Assembly (NCBI GenBank): GCA_003427395.1
Contig: BFEA01000293.1
Location: forward strand, 235,410 to 299,409
Direction of reading: 5' to 3'
DNA from: Chara braunii
Lineage: Eukaryota > Streptophyta > Charophyceae > Charales > Characeae
DNA length: 64,000 nucleotides
Shown here: positions 48,201 through 60,399 of the stretch, in pieces
Position numbering within the stretch: the stretch's first letter is position 1
Layout: each line of letters begins with the position of its first letter
The notes under the pieces: generated by a model
Database searches by the model: none
The model's input: only the letters and a program-made list of their open reading frames with translations
What the model was told of the DNA's origin: nothing
Made by a program: the position numbers and the translations under genes

Positions 48201-51200
48201 AGTGGGCGCGCAGTCTTAAGGCGCACGTGTGATTCCTCCGTTTGATTAAGCGGCCGACTTAGTTGGCCGGCCTGAATTTTTGTTACTAGGAATAAAAGGT
48301 CTGTTTTTATTTAGGACGGTTGGCCACTGGTAGGCCGATGTACGAGGTGGGGCGTAAGGTAGCCACAATGCGAGAGGGCAAGCTAGCTCGAGGCCTAGTG
48401 ACGGCGTGCTTAGTTAGGGGTAGGAATGAGGGCCGGGCTGATTTCCTAGGCCTAGGGACTGCGCAACACTTGTTTATATGAGATACCGCACGCGCTGGGC
48501 CCAGGCTATTGCTTAGCCCTATAGGTTATGGTACTGGACTTACACAGCGGAGGTGCGGGGATCGAGGCCAACGAGGGTCATGAGGGAGCGGCGGAGCAAA
48601 ACGAAGGAAACTGATGGGTTGAGGGCCCAAGAAAGGGGTTATCCCCATCAATTTTGTTCGCTAGACTGGCGAGGTGCCAAAAATTCTCACTACTTAATTT
48701 AGGATGCTTTATGTCGGTTTTTATATATTTCTTTTGTTTTTTTTTTCTGATTTTTTTTTGTTTACGCTTTTGTTTTTCTCTCCGCTGATATTCATCTCGG
48801 GGCTTAGACCCGCATTTGAGGCCAGGTGACAGGGCGTCACAGGTAAGACCAGGCACTTTGGATTGACTAGGGCTGCTCAGGCCGCAATAGTGCCTTGGGG
48901 TGCCACCATGGCTGAAGTCCTTCGGGACATCCATTAAAGTTGGAGCGATACAAAGGAGATTAGCATAGCCTCTGGGCAAAGGTATCGCGTATAAATGTCG
49001 AGAGTGCCCAATGATTCAGGCTTTCCAATTGTGTGCTCTCTCTCTGCTAAGGCGGTATCTGGCTGGGCGCTAGACAAGCCGGTCGAAGGGGAAGGCGGCG
49101 GTGAGGTAAGACAGGAAAGCAGGAAGCGACGAGCAGAGAAGGAGAGGAGTCGGAGTGAACGGACAAGATGAATTTGGACGAGCTTTTGCGTTAAATTCGT
49201 TTGAAGGGAAGAATTACGGAGGCATGGGCGGTGCGCTGCAGCATCGTTCGTTATCATAGCGGGCGGAACTGGCGGATGAGCACGTACGTACTCCGTGATG
49301 GATTTCGGTTTGCCATGACTACAGTCCCGCAGTCAGATTCGATCAACAACCATCGACCATCTGGGCTGGCACGCAACGGAGGATAGAGTGCGAAGGTAGC
49401 ATCAGGAGGATGAACCTAGGCGTTGAAACGCGCCAGGTACATACAAAACAAGGAAAGCAACGAAGGAAGGAGAAGGGAGTGCATCCCACTCGATTCTCAA
49501 TAGAATCGAGCGGGGGAAACTGCTAAACAGGGGTTCTTGCCCACTGCGATTTCAACAAGGACGCCAGTTTGGCCGACGGATAGCTGGGTTCAATGATATG
49601 TAAGTAGCGGGGAGGCTATGGTGGAGATGAGCGAGGGAGAGCGGGGAGGCGCTGATGTCATCCGTTCCGAGATAAAAGTGGGGCAAGGAGCGAAGTGACC
49701 GGGGGAGGTTTCAATCATGGCGAAGTGTTTGCTGAAGTTAGTTGACTGATTGGGTTAGTAAGGTAGGAGGTTAGTGAGAAGTTGGGTGCGTCGAGAGATG
49801 GCGGGGAGATGATCGAGGCGCAGTGAAAAAAGGATAACTCACGCAATTCTTGTCAGAGTCAAGCAAGGGAGGAGTTTAGATGGGGATTTTAAGGGCGGGC
49901 GATCCCGACTATGATGGTAGTTTGAGTGGACAATTAGTAGGTAAGGTGTTAGTAGAAAAGTGGGGTGCGCCGAGGGAATGGCGAAGCGACATTTTGGGAC
50001 GAATGTGACGATGAATTTTTCCGTGTTTTCTGGAGTAAATTCATTCAGTATCCTATTTCCTACTTTGTGTTCTCTAACGATCATCGTACTCATTACCTTT
50101 GATTCCTAAGCGGTGGTTGCCTTCATTGTTCGCCTAGTTCGTTCGTGTGGCTGAAGTCTTAGATCGGGACTCCTCCATCGGGTCGGGTGCCAATTCGCAT
50201 GCTCGCAAGGCTAGTCGTAGCCAGTGGACATTGAGTCTGGCCTGAGTAGCGGGATAACTAACCCGCACCCTGGCCTCTGAATGGCAAACGAGGGAGAGGG
50301 GAACCCTTCCTTGCTGCATGACGGATGAACCACAGTAGGAAGCTAGACAACGGGATCGAATCGCTTGCCTCGTGCCGCATGAGACTATGTACCAGAGGGA
50401 GATTCACTCAGAGTTTTCGTGTTCTGCCGGGGAAGATGGTCGTGGGATGGTCACTTACCTGATGGTCTGAGTGTTACCCATCCGCGATGCGAAGTTGAAG
50501 GCTTGCCTACTGGCCGACTGGCTGCTCATTCGGCGGGGGCATTGCCAGCTTGAGGGTGCGGACCTACCCGTTGACCTGTGCGCAGGCTATACAGCGGAGT
50601 GAAGTAGCTACGGACGAACGACTGAGCTTACTAGAGACTACATAAGTAGTTCTGAATGCACTTGACCATTACACGGTCAGCCGGGCCACGCTGCCGCTCC
50701 GCTGCAGAGAGAGGGGGGAGAGCATTTACCAGGGAGTCGGGGAGGGAAGATTTGGCCATGAACCTATCCCCGTTCTGGATGAAGGTTCGTTCGCTCTTGC
50801 TCATTCTGTCACTGGAGGTAGTATGAGGGCAGACGAGCGATTGGAAGCTTACCTTCTTGGTCGGTGCATACTAGCGGGTGAGTCATCCAACTTGGCTCAA
50901 TGCATCGACGAAAGCAGCATCCCTCCACTTTTTCTGCGCATGGTCGACGACGGTGCATACGTTCTTAATCTAGCAGCGGTGATTCTCCTCACGATCTGCT
51001 GGAGCTCCACCCTGATTTTGCACATCCGATTGGTGGTAGCAGCGTGGGGCCAGCTGCAGGGCTGGAAGCTTATTTGTTGGGTGGTGTGTTCGGGTGGAAC
51101 ACGCGGTCTGTTTTGCTCGTTCGAGCCGTTGGAAGTAGCGCGAAGCCAGCCGTGCGGTCGAAAGTTTACCAGAAGGCCGTGCGTTAGGAGTGAGACCACA

Positions 51201-53141
51201 GTCTGCAGCCGCGAAACCGAAGGTTGTTGATCACCGTGCAGCAGCGGCCTGAAGGGCTGAGTATTAAAGTTGGGGAGACTCGCCTGCTGGCATGGTGCTG
51301 GCTGCTACTGACCACTACGACCGGCTGCTGCATCTGTGGACTGTGCACAAACTGCTGCGTCTGTGGGTTGTGCACAGACCGCTGCTGCGTACTATGCGCA
51401 AACTACTATGGCTGCAGACTGTATCCTAACTGCTGCTGTGGGCTACGCACAGTTTGCTACTGCATTTGTTGGTCACTGCAAGATGCTGCTGCCGTCGTTG
51501 ACTGGACACGGCTGCTGGTTCTGATTGGTTGCGCATAGACGGTTGCTGTTGTTTTTTACTACGCAGACTACTGCCAACTGGTTGACTGCTGCTGCCGCTG
51601 CATACTACAGCATACTGTTGCTGGCCACTGTGTACTACCGCTGTGTACGAACTGTGGCTGCGCTTGGCAACCACGCTGCGTATTACAATTGGTTGCTGAC
51701 CGCAGGCCTACAACTGCGGTTGACTGTGTACGAGCTGTAGCTGCGTCCATTTGACTATGCACAATACTTTTGACTACAGTGCGCAGGCCTACAGCTGCGG
51801 TTAACTGGGCACGAGCTGCAGCTGCGTCTATTGACTATGCACGATACTTCTGACTACGGTGTGTAGACCTACAGTTGCGGATGATTGTGCACAACTGCTA
51901 CTGTTTTGGATGGGCACAACTGCTGCTGTTGGTTGATTGGGTGTGGACTACTGCTACAGGTTGTTGTTGATTACGCACAAGCTTCCCTAAACCCAACTTC
52001 TTTTATTTCCAAGATCCGCAAAGAAACTTTGTGTCACGTATCTCCATACTTCTCCGCGGTCTCGCCAATTACTATCACATAGCAGACTCGAAGCGCCAAT
52101 GCATAGCTAGATTGTCATATATACTTCACCATTCTTTGGCTATGGTATATGCTGCCAAATTTAAGCTTCGCTCACGGGCTAAGGTCTTTGCTATAGCAGG
52201 CAAAGACCTAAAGAAACCACGCAATGGCTGGTAACCACGTGCCGAAATCCGGACTCCCAGCTCGCTCTTTCGAGCCACATTTCTTCGTAAAGGCGGGTGA
52301 CTGCTGCTAACCGCCGCTAAGTACTGCTGCTGTATCTAAGGACTGTTACAGGCTGCTGTGCGGCCGCGACTGAATCACGAGAAACGGATATGTCATCCTG
52401 GGACGTGTACGGTGAGGTTGTTTACTGATTAACCGGAGTTTGCAAGGAACAGATACTGGAATCGGAGGTTGAAGCAGTGAGGCTTGGTCCTTGAGTGGGG
52501 CTCGGGAGTCTAAGATGTTATCCCTTAGGGGATTACACTGCCCCTTGACACAATATACTCATGTCAGAGCCCAGGGATGTGCACTGCTTGTCACTGTGTA
52601 TGTGTCACTGTGCACCGTGCGTCCGTGTCAATGTGTCAATGTATGTCAGTGTCAGTGTCTGCTGCGTCTGTGCACCATGTTTCACTGTGCGTTTTCGCTG
52701 TGCACTGCGCGTCACCGAGCACTATGTGTCTGTCTGTACACACGCAACTGTCTGTGTGTTGTGAGTACGGGACATCCAGGGAGGTCCAAGGCTGCGTGCG
52801 CGTGAACAAACATGTCGGAAATGCAGTCGTTCAAGACAAGTCTGGATCGTGTTCGTGACTCCGTTATTTCACACCCAGACGTAAAGTAACTTTTGGTGTT
52901 GGACCTCACGATCGTGTCACGCAGGAGTTTCTTTTTGTTACTTTACGCAATACCAACTCCAACCGTGCGTGCGTACTATACCTCTCGCGACTCCCTACGA
53001 CAGGTTAGGGTCCCGCGAGGTACAACATAGCTCCACCTGAGGGAGCTGTCACCATCCCTTAGGTGGGCGTATCCCTGCTGAGCTACTGACCCACGTGCGA
53101 AGGCTTTTACATGCAGTCGCAGAGGTAGGTCAGCCGAGGGC
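42229..53141. repeat. 10.9-kb segment, copy 2
   Basis: Copy 2 of 31,315-42,227. Its contents are: rpl16 pseudogene 42,237-42,649 (minus), diverged LTR part 42,672-46,454 (minus), perfect hairpin 43,921-43,977, tandem repeats 46,303-46,514 and 46,969-47,056, inverted LTR copy 48,034-51,214 (plus), CTG-rich repeats 51,244-51,984, GTGTCA repeats 52,554-52,784 and the LTR fragment from 52,876. After 53,141 it continues smoothly into LTR-homologous sequence (CGAGGGCGTTTTCTCG), so copy 2 has the natural right flank. Confidence 0.95.
42237..42649 (-). pseudogene. rpl16: Mitochondrial rpl16 pseudogene, second copy
   Basis: Identical to 31,323-31,735 with the same two TGA codons and frameshift. The rpl14 fragment is missing because the segment begins eight bases beyond the rpl16 stop. 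It is probably the same locus represented twice. Confidence 0.8.
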
Positions 53142-54150
53142 GTTTTCTCGATCGTCGTAGCATAGGCATACGTGCGGTAGAACGCCTTAAGACTGACCCG
53201 TATGTCGTGCCCCGAGGTGCTAACTTCCCCGGACTGACTATGTAATCAGGTCGACTTTTCGGACAGTCTTCCACGCTTAGCTAACTATGACAATGACTCT
53301 ATGTCCCCTTTGTTGACCTTATGGAAATGCCAGAGTCAAAACCCTTAGTAATTTCTCATTCTTCTCAAAGGAAGTCCCAGACAAATGACTTCCTAGGTAC
53401 CGACCAGCCTACGATCCCATTCACAAGTATACATATATATATATAAACTCCGACGAAACAGTTTGTCACAGCCCCTCGTTTGTTGTCCTCTTCTCCCTCT
53501 CTGCCTACGGTTTACCGGGCAGTTCTATTTGACGATATATATACATATATATATATATATATGTAAATCAGGGGAGCTGACTGAGCGGTGGACCTCACTT
53601 TCACAATTGTCGTGCCCCTTTGCCCGAATTTCTCAGATGATCCCTAACTCGGAAGGCAGCATTGATGTCCAACACCTGTGAAAATGCAAGAAACAACATA
53701 CACGCATACAGATGCACACACGAAATGCGCTACAAGCGTCAACTTTTAATCCATTCATAGCAAGTCACTCAAGCCCCAAACCCTTGAAAATAACATTCCT
53801 TTCTAACCCTGATTCCATTTACCCCAGCCCCACACATTTTTGAAGACTCCTGAGTGTGATTTGGACAATTTAGGCATAGATACAGGGGGAAGATTTATTT
53901 GTTCCCTTCGTAGGTTTTGTCTTAGGTGTGGGTGTCAAGCCATGGTGGAAGTTGAGTCAGAGTTATACCGACCTGTTATCCAGAGATAACAAAATTGTTG
54001 TTCTTAAGGATTCCCTCGTAAATTCTCCGAAGTGTCGAAACCTGTAGACACAACACAGTTCAAGAGAAACTTAACATCCCTCTTCCTAACTGAGATTTAG
54101 AAAGTTCCTTCTAGACTCTGTGTCCTTTGTCTGACTTTTATCCTTAACTA
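52876..54150 (-). mobile_element. LTR-family fragment feeding into the satellite region
   Basis: It continues the LTR-end homology from GTCACGCAGGAG through GTAGCATAGGCATACG, an AT-rich insert with TATA runs (53,425-53,565), and a CTGTTATCCAGAGATAACA palindrome (53,972) equivalent to TTATCAGTGATAA at 10,578. Order and spacing follow 9,187-10,700, but divergence is high. Most of it is duplicated at 55,386-56,345. Confidence 0.55.
53425..53565. repeat. TA-rich dinucleotide runs
   Basis: (TA)n/(CATA)n tracts lie at 53,430-53,446 and 53,536-53,564. The duplicate at 55,734-55,761 shows one such run. Confidence 0.85.
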
Positions 54151-54579
54151 ATTATTTGGGTTGTTGCCCTTTCGCTTCAGGTACTGAATAATAGTTCACT
54201 CCCTGTTTTACTATCGCAGTAATTCTGCATATCCCTTTCACTATCTCATTCCTATCCTTTTTCTGGATTATCCTGTCTGAGTTCCCTTCCTTCTCCCAAC
54301 ATATATGAACACATCATCAATCTAATCTGTGGAAAGAATCTCATGGAAGGAATCAGACAAATGGATAGTCTCTCTCCGAGGCAAGATCTCACTTATTCAC
54401 TCTCAGTAGAATCAGAGATAGTTAGTTAGGACTGAACAATGCAGATTGTGGAGAAAGTCAGCGGTGGTATGGCAGACCATTCATGATTTATCAAATTGTT
54501 ACTGGAACTTGTTTGACAAAGGCAAATCTTGTGAGTTTTGGCCCTTGTGAGCCAAAGCATACTTAGCGGTAGGCTTATC

Positions 54580-55385
54580 CTATGGCTTATCACCGATAGG
54601 CAGGTATTTCTGAAACCTCACTACTCTTATATCACACTAGTCACTGATAAGGCAGGATTTCCCTGCTAATCTTATCACTGGCTAGCCCTCAATAAGGCGG
54701 GTGTCCAAGGATCCTTGTTATTCTTCTCACTGACTAAGCGCTAGGATGTTTATTGATAAGGCAGGTGTCCTTGAAACCTCGCTACTCTTATATCAGACTA
54801 GTCACTGATACGATAGGATTCTCCTGCTACTCTTATCACTGGCTAGCCCTCAATAAGACGGGTGTGAAATGATCCTTACTACTCTTACCATTGAATGAAT
54901 GTTAGGTTTGATCAATGATAAGGCAGGTGTCCTCGAAACCTCATACTCTTATGTCAGACTAGTCGCTGATAAGACAGGATTCCCCTGCTACTCTTATCAG
55001 TGGCTAACCCTCAATAAGGCGGGCGCCCAAGGATTCTTGCTTACTCTTACCATTGAAAAGAATGATAGGTTTAATCAGTGATAAGGCAGGTGTCCTTGAA
55101 ACCTCACAACTTTTATATCAGACTAGTCACTGATAAGACAGGATTCCCTATTACTCTTATCAGTGGCTCGCCCTCAATAAGGCAGGAGTCCAAGGGTCCT
55201 TGCTATTCTTATCACTGACTAAGCGCTAGGATGTTTATTGATAAGGCACGTGTCCTTGAAACCTCACAACTCTTATATCAGACTAGTTGCTGATAAGACA
55301 GGATTCCCCTGCTACTCTTATCAGTGGCTAGCCTTCAATAAGGCGGGTGTTCAAGGATCCTTACTACTCTTACCACTGAAATCCC
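54580..55385. repeat. ~162-bp satellite array, block 1
   Basis: Units starting TGATAAGGCAGGTGTCC begin at 54,754, 54,916, 55,079 and 55,239 (spacing 160-163 bp), with a degenerate unit from about 54,595. Each unit contains CACTGATAAGACAGGATTCC and TACTCTTATCAGTGGCTAG, whose ACTGATAAGA/TCTTATCAGT arms form a 10-bp stem with an inner CAGG/CCTG pair. Confidence 0.85.
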
Positions 55386-56349
55386 TGTTAAGCTACTGAC
55401 CCACGTACGAAGGTTTTTACATGCAATCGCAGAGGTAGGCCAGCCGAGGGCGTTTTCTCGGTCACCGTAGCATAGGCATACGCACGGTAGAACGCCTTAA
55501 GAATGACCCGTCTGTCGTGTCCCGAGGTGCTAATTCCGCGGACCGACTACCTTATCAGGTCGACGTTCTCGGACAGTCTTCCACGCTTAACTAACTATGA
55601 CAATGACTCTATGTTACTTTGCTCATCACGTGAGAATGCCAGGGTCGATTCCCTTTGTAGTCTCCTATTATCTCAAACAGAAGCCTAGACAAATGACTTT
55701 TCGATCCTGACCAACTACGATCCCATTCACAAGTATATATATATATATATATGTATGTATGTAAATCAGGGGAGCTGATTGAGCGGTGGACCTCACTTTC
55801 ACAATTGCCGTGTCCCTTTGCCCGAATTTCTCATACGATCCCAAACCCAGAAGACAACACAAATGTCCAACACCTGTGCAAATGCAAGAAAACCACATAT
55901 ACGTATACAGATGCAGACACAGAATGCGCTACAAACGTCAACCTTTAATTCATTCATAGCAAGCCACTCCTGCCCCAAACCCTTGAAAACAACATTCCTA
56001 TCTAACCCTGACTCCTTTTACCCCAGCCCCACACTTTTTTGAAGACTCCTCAGTGTGATTTGGACAATTTAGGCATAGATACAGGGGGAAGATTTATCTG
56101 TTCCTTTCTTAGATCTTGCCTTAGGTGTGGATGTCAAGTCATGGTGGAAGTTGAGTCGGAGTTATACCGACCTGTTATCCAGAGATAACAGAATTGCTGT
56201 TTTTACGGATTCCTCCGTAAGTTCTCCGAAGTGTCGAAACCTGGAGACACAACACAGTCCAAGTGAATCTTAATATCTCTCCTCCTAAAGGAGATCTAGA
56301 AAGTTCCTTCTAGACTCTGTGTCTTTTGTCTGCCTTCTATTCTTAACTA

Positions 56350-56960
56350 AGACTAGTCACTGATAAGACAGGATTCTCCTGCTACTCTTATCACTGGCTA
56401 GCCCTCAATAAGACGGGTGTGAAATGATCCTTACTACTCTTACCACTGAATGAATGTTAGGTGTGATCGATGATAAGGCAGGTGTCCTTGAAACCTCACA
56501 CTCTTATGTCAGACTAGTCGCTGATAAGACAGGATTCCCCTGCTACTCTTATCAGTGGCTAACCCTCAATAAGGCGGGTGCCCATGGATTCTTGCTTACT
56601 CTTACCATTGAAAAGAATGTTAGGTTTAATCAGTGATAAGGCAGGTGTCCTTGAAACCTCACAACTTTTATATCAGACTAGTCACTGATAAGACAAGATT
56701 CCCTGCTACTCTTATCAGTGGCTCGCCCTCAATAAGGCAGGAGTCCAAGGGTCCTTGCCTACTTTTACCACTGAAAAGAATGTTAAGTTGGTTAATGATA
56801 AGGCAGGTGTCCTTGAAACCTCATAACTCTTATATCAGACTAGTCTTTGATAAGACAGGATTCCCCTGCTACTCTTATCAGTGGCTAGCCCTCAATAAGG
56901 CGGGTGTCCAAGGGTTCCTGCACTTACCACTGACCAAGCGTAAGGCTCATTTGGAGTTAA
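56350..56960. repeat. ~162-bp satellite array, block 2
   Basis: The same unit as block 1, with starts at 56,471, 56,634 and 56,787 and a partial unit from 56,350. The array ends near 56,940 in CACTGACCAAGCG. Frames read through it (KAGVQGFL type) are repeat translations. Confidence 0.85.
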
Positions 56961-57293
56961 GGCACACTTTCCCTGCTATTCTTACCTCCACACAAGTTTT
57001 ACCTATGGCTCAAGTCATCGCTTTTGATGGCATTCGAGCCCTGAATCGTTGTTAGTTTGATAACTTATGTTTGGATCAGACGTACAAGAAATAATTGACA
57101 TGGATCATCATCGTTGCATTCAATCACAACAGGCTGAACCAAATGAAACCCATTATCATTAGGCGGCGTATAGAGAGAATGATATGAGTAATCGATCCCC
57201 TTTGCATCCACATCCTCGAAGAACGCCCACATAGCAAGATCATTGTACCCTGGTTACTAACATAGTCATAGGTAGCAATCTAAAGGTTACAGA

Positions 57294-57318
57294 TTTAGGG
57301 TTTAGGGTTTAGGGTTTA
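57294..57318. repeat. Short interstitial TTTAGGG telomere-type tract
   Basis: Three perfect TTTAGGG units plus TTTA. TTTAGGG is the telomere repeat of most green plants and streptophyte algae. So short a tract may be a repair scar or chance. The flanking 56,961-57,650 has no supported gene and includes an LTR box fragment at about 57,345-57,395. Confidence 0.7.
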
Positions 57319-57652
57319 TGTTGAAGTACACATACCTCACTCTTCCCTGCCTCCAGAGTTCCGCCTCAACTCCGACAGAGTTTCCGCAATCGCCCTGTCA
57401 TTGGTCAAATACAACTCATGCAATCGATTGCTGACACTTAGGGTTTAGCCGAGGTCAGGGTTACCTCAACGGGGATCAGACCCTAATCAATAGTCGAGGA
57501 GGCATGTATCTGAGAGGTCCGTACAAAAACAAGTATGGAGGAGGATGGAGGAGGTGGGCATAATGATAGCGTTTCCCTCCTCTCTAATGCCCCATACTCT
57601 CCTTCTCTGGCTCTGTATGATGCATAATGATAACAATCAGAATAAAGACGTA

Positions 57653-57702
57653 AAATAATAATAATAATAATAATGATAATAATAATAATAATAATAATAA
57701 TA
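57653..57702. repeat. (AAT)n microsatellite
   Basis: About 50 bp of AAT with one TGAT interruption. Poly-Ile/Leu frames through it are artefacts. Confidence 0.95.
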
Positions 57703-58477
57703 TACTCAGGGTCCACAGTAGGTGGCGACCAAGTAAGTTCTCTCCCTTTCTCGGCGTGTGTCTCATTGTGTTTCACTTTGTGTCCGTGCCCTTAGGATAT
57801 CTGTGCCTCTCTTGTCACCACGTATGCGACCCTGTGTATTTGTGTGATACGGTGCACATTGCATATCATAAGGGTACAGACCAAAGCAAGAACTGACCTC
57901 TCTCTCACATAGTACAGGACAGCACAGTGGAGGGCAAAATACCAGCGATCAGACCAATCAATGTTGAAATGCAGACCTAGCATACATCATCACCACCGCG
58001 GGTGTGAAGGGGCCTGCCTGTATCACCGTATTCGTGTACGGCACAATTATTGGTGTCATGTTACCGTGACTGCGTATCCATATGTTTGTGCATGACCATT
58101 GCCTGTCTGTCTTTTCTCAGTCTTCTTTGACTGCACTTATCCATTCGCCTATTTACCTCTCTCCGTCTTGCTGGTCCCCTTCCGTGTCTCTCCCCGTGTG
58201 TGTGTCACAGTGTGATTGTCACATCGTTGTGCACCGTGTGTGTGACCGTGTGCCTGTTGTGTGTCACGGTGTCACAGTATGTCACTTCGTCTGTGCGTGT
58301 ATGTAACAAGTTGCTGGTGAGTACAATCGATTGGTCAAGAGTCGTCGTCTGGCGTCCAACGCCATTTGAATCTGAGTTGTATTCCCTATCTGAGCTTTTT
58401 GTGGGTGCCAGGTTTCCCTAGCATGATCATCATCTGTTTTGTATGCCTGCTGGATGTTGAAGTAGGTTAATTATATC

Positions 58478-58478
<1 letters not shown>

Positions 58479-58510
<32 letters not shown>

Positions 58511-58518
58511 GTAATAAT
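58479..58518. repeat. (AAT)n microsatellite
   Basis: About 13 AAT units with one GTAA break. Confidence 0.95.
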
Positions 58519-58752
58519 TTGAGTGTGAATGACACACAAACCCAAGCTGCGAAGTCACACAGATGTCCGAGTAGCCGCGTACATGTAGAGTACAGTAGTA
58601 CCGAGAATCCATCCATATGGAGGAATACGGAGTACAACGAGCCAATGCTCACGATCATAGGCTACACCGGCGCAGTACTCAGAGTTGCACCTCTCTTGTC
58701 CGGTGCCCGACCCACTGCTGTGTGCACTCAACAGTGCTTACTTGATTCTTGA
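58519..58752 (+). CDS. Hypothetical frame after an AAT tract
   Basis: A 77-codon frame with ordinary composition (NPSIWRNTEYNEPMLTIIGY, GAVLRVAPLLSGARPT). A strong donor-like CAG|GTACGT lies 46 bp past its stop at 58,798. It has no recognised domain and does not begin with ATG, so it may be an exon or chance. Confidence 0.2.
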   Translation: MSVNDTQTQAAKSHRCPSSRVHVEYSSTENPSIWRNTEYNEPMLTIIGYTGAVLRVAPLLSGARPTAVCTQQCLLDS

Positions 58753-59039
58753 AAACCAATGTACACGATTGTCATAGTCGACCCCTTTTCATACATCAGG
58801 TACGTACCTTGTCCTCTCCCTTCCTTATCCTGTTTCTCCTTCTGTGCATGTGTTTCTCTCCCCTGGGTCATCGTGTACATATGTGTTTCATAGTCTATGG
58901 GTCTTAGCCTGTCTGCAAGTCCATCTGTTTGTCCTGTCTGCCGCGGCTTTGCCTATCAGTCTGACCATCTGTGTATGCTGTATTTATCTGAATGATCAAC
59001 AATGTTCGCCTATGGCTGACCGTGTATCTTGGCCGCGCA

Positions 59040-59700
59040 TGACTATGTATCTGATTGTATACAACCGTGTATGACTGTATACGATCATGTGTGACTGTGC
59101 ACATTGTGTGTGACTGTGCATAACCGTGCGAGACTTAGCACACTGTGTGTGACTGTGCACAACCGAGTGTGACTGAGCACACTGTGTATGACTGTGCACG
59201 ACTGTGTTGTCACCGTGCACGACTGTGGGTGACTGTGCACGACTGTGCTGTCACCGTGCACGATTGTGGGTGACTGTGCACGACTTTGTTGTCACCGTGC
59301 ACGACTGTGGGTGACTATGCACGACTGTACTGTCACCGTGCACAACTGTGGGTGAATGTGCACAACTGTGATGTCACCGTGCACGACTGTGGGTGACTGT
59401 GCACGACTGTGTTGTCACCGTGCACGACTGTGGGTGATTGTGCACGACTTTGTTGTCACNNNNNNNNNNNNNNNNNNNNNNNNNNNNNNNNNNNNNNNNN
59501 NNNNNNNNNNNNNNNNNNNNNNNNNNNNNTGCACGACTGTGCTGTCACCGTGCACGACTGTGGGTGACTGTGCACGACTGTGATGTCACCGTGCACGACT
59601 GTGGGTGACTGTGCACGACTGTGTGTGACCGTGCACGACTGTGTTGTCACTGCGCACGACTGTGGGTGACTGTGCACAACCGTGTTCCCATCGTTTGCCC
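59040..59700. repeat. 41-bp dimeric minisatellite array with assembly gap
   Basis: Alternating 21-bp TGCACGACTGTG(T/C/A)TGTCACCG and 20-bp TGCACGACTGTGGGTGACTG units form a 41-bp higher-order repeat from about 59,200 to 59,680, with more degenerate units from 59,040. Related GTGTCAC phrases begin as early as 58,195. The array spans the N gap, so its true length is unknown. Confidence 0.9.
59460..59529. other. Assembly gap (70 N)
   Basis: Seventy consecutive N inside the minisatellite. The real gap size cannot be judged from the sequence. Confidence 1.
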
Positions 59701-60108
59701 GTGTATCACCGTATGTCTATGTTACACCGTACATTTGTGAATGTCGTGTCACTGTGTACTGTGACTGTTTCACGTACACCCATGTGACTATGTATCTGTG
59801 TGTGTATGACCACGTCATTGTGTGCATGTGTCTTCTGTTTGTTTATCCGTGTTGTCATGTCTGCATGCCTGTGTTTTTCTTGATCAGTTTGTGTCTGTCC
59901 GTGCCCTACGTCAGTCCGCCTGTCTTATTTTCTCCTTTCCGTGTGTGCATACGTGCACATTGATGGGAGCATGATGATGGGCCATAGCCAGCTGAGACAA
60001 GGTTTGAATCCAATCTGTGTTCCTGGCTACGTTTGTCTCCGAGTTTCGCATGGGCCCAAGGCGTCATACTCCTGCCGGTTATCGAGGAAAACAAGCTTGA
60101 CTGTAAAC

Positions 60109-60206
60109 AATAATAATAATGATAATAATGACAATAATAATAATAATAACCTTAATAATAACAACAACAATAGTGCCAATAATAATAATCGTAGTAATAA
60201 TAATAA
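60109..60206. repeat. Degenerate AAT microsatellite
   Basis: AAT runs interrupted by GAT, AAC and CGTAGT. Confidence 0.9.
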
Positions 60207-60399
60207 ATAATAACAAAATATTAAAAAAAACGCATGGATAATGAGTGATAGCGAGGTGACCACATCCAGATTGCATAATCACTTTAAAGCTAGCATGTGT
60301 ACCAGTGCAGAGAAGACAGAATTGCACCAATATAATGCCAACGGAGAGTTGTAATAATGAAACAAAATGTCAAACGAGGGCTCGATCTCGCCGTCACCA

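Larger units (their letters stand above)
53078..56960. repeat. Segmental tandem duplication (~2.3 kb and ~1.6 kb units)
   Basis: 53,078-54,145 is collinear with 55,386-56,345 (GAGCTACTGACCCACG... to CTTAACTAA), about 90% identical, and each is followed by satellite units. Unit 2 jumps from CTTAACTAA directly into the satellite, lacking about 600 bp that unit 1 has at 54,150-54,740. The two TATA-rich tracts of unit 1 are also reduced to one. Confidence 0.8.

Noticed and set aside
56633-57055. 140-codon frame over the satellite
   Set aside because: Repeating translation of the 162-bp unit; the unit length happens to keep the frame open.
59040-59700. CRISPR array
   Set aside because: Units are contiguous with no unique spacers, and the context is eukaryotic.
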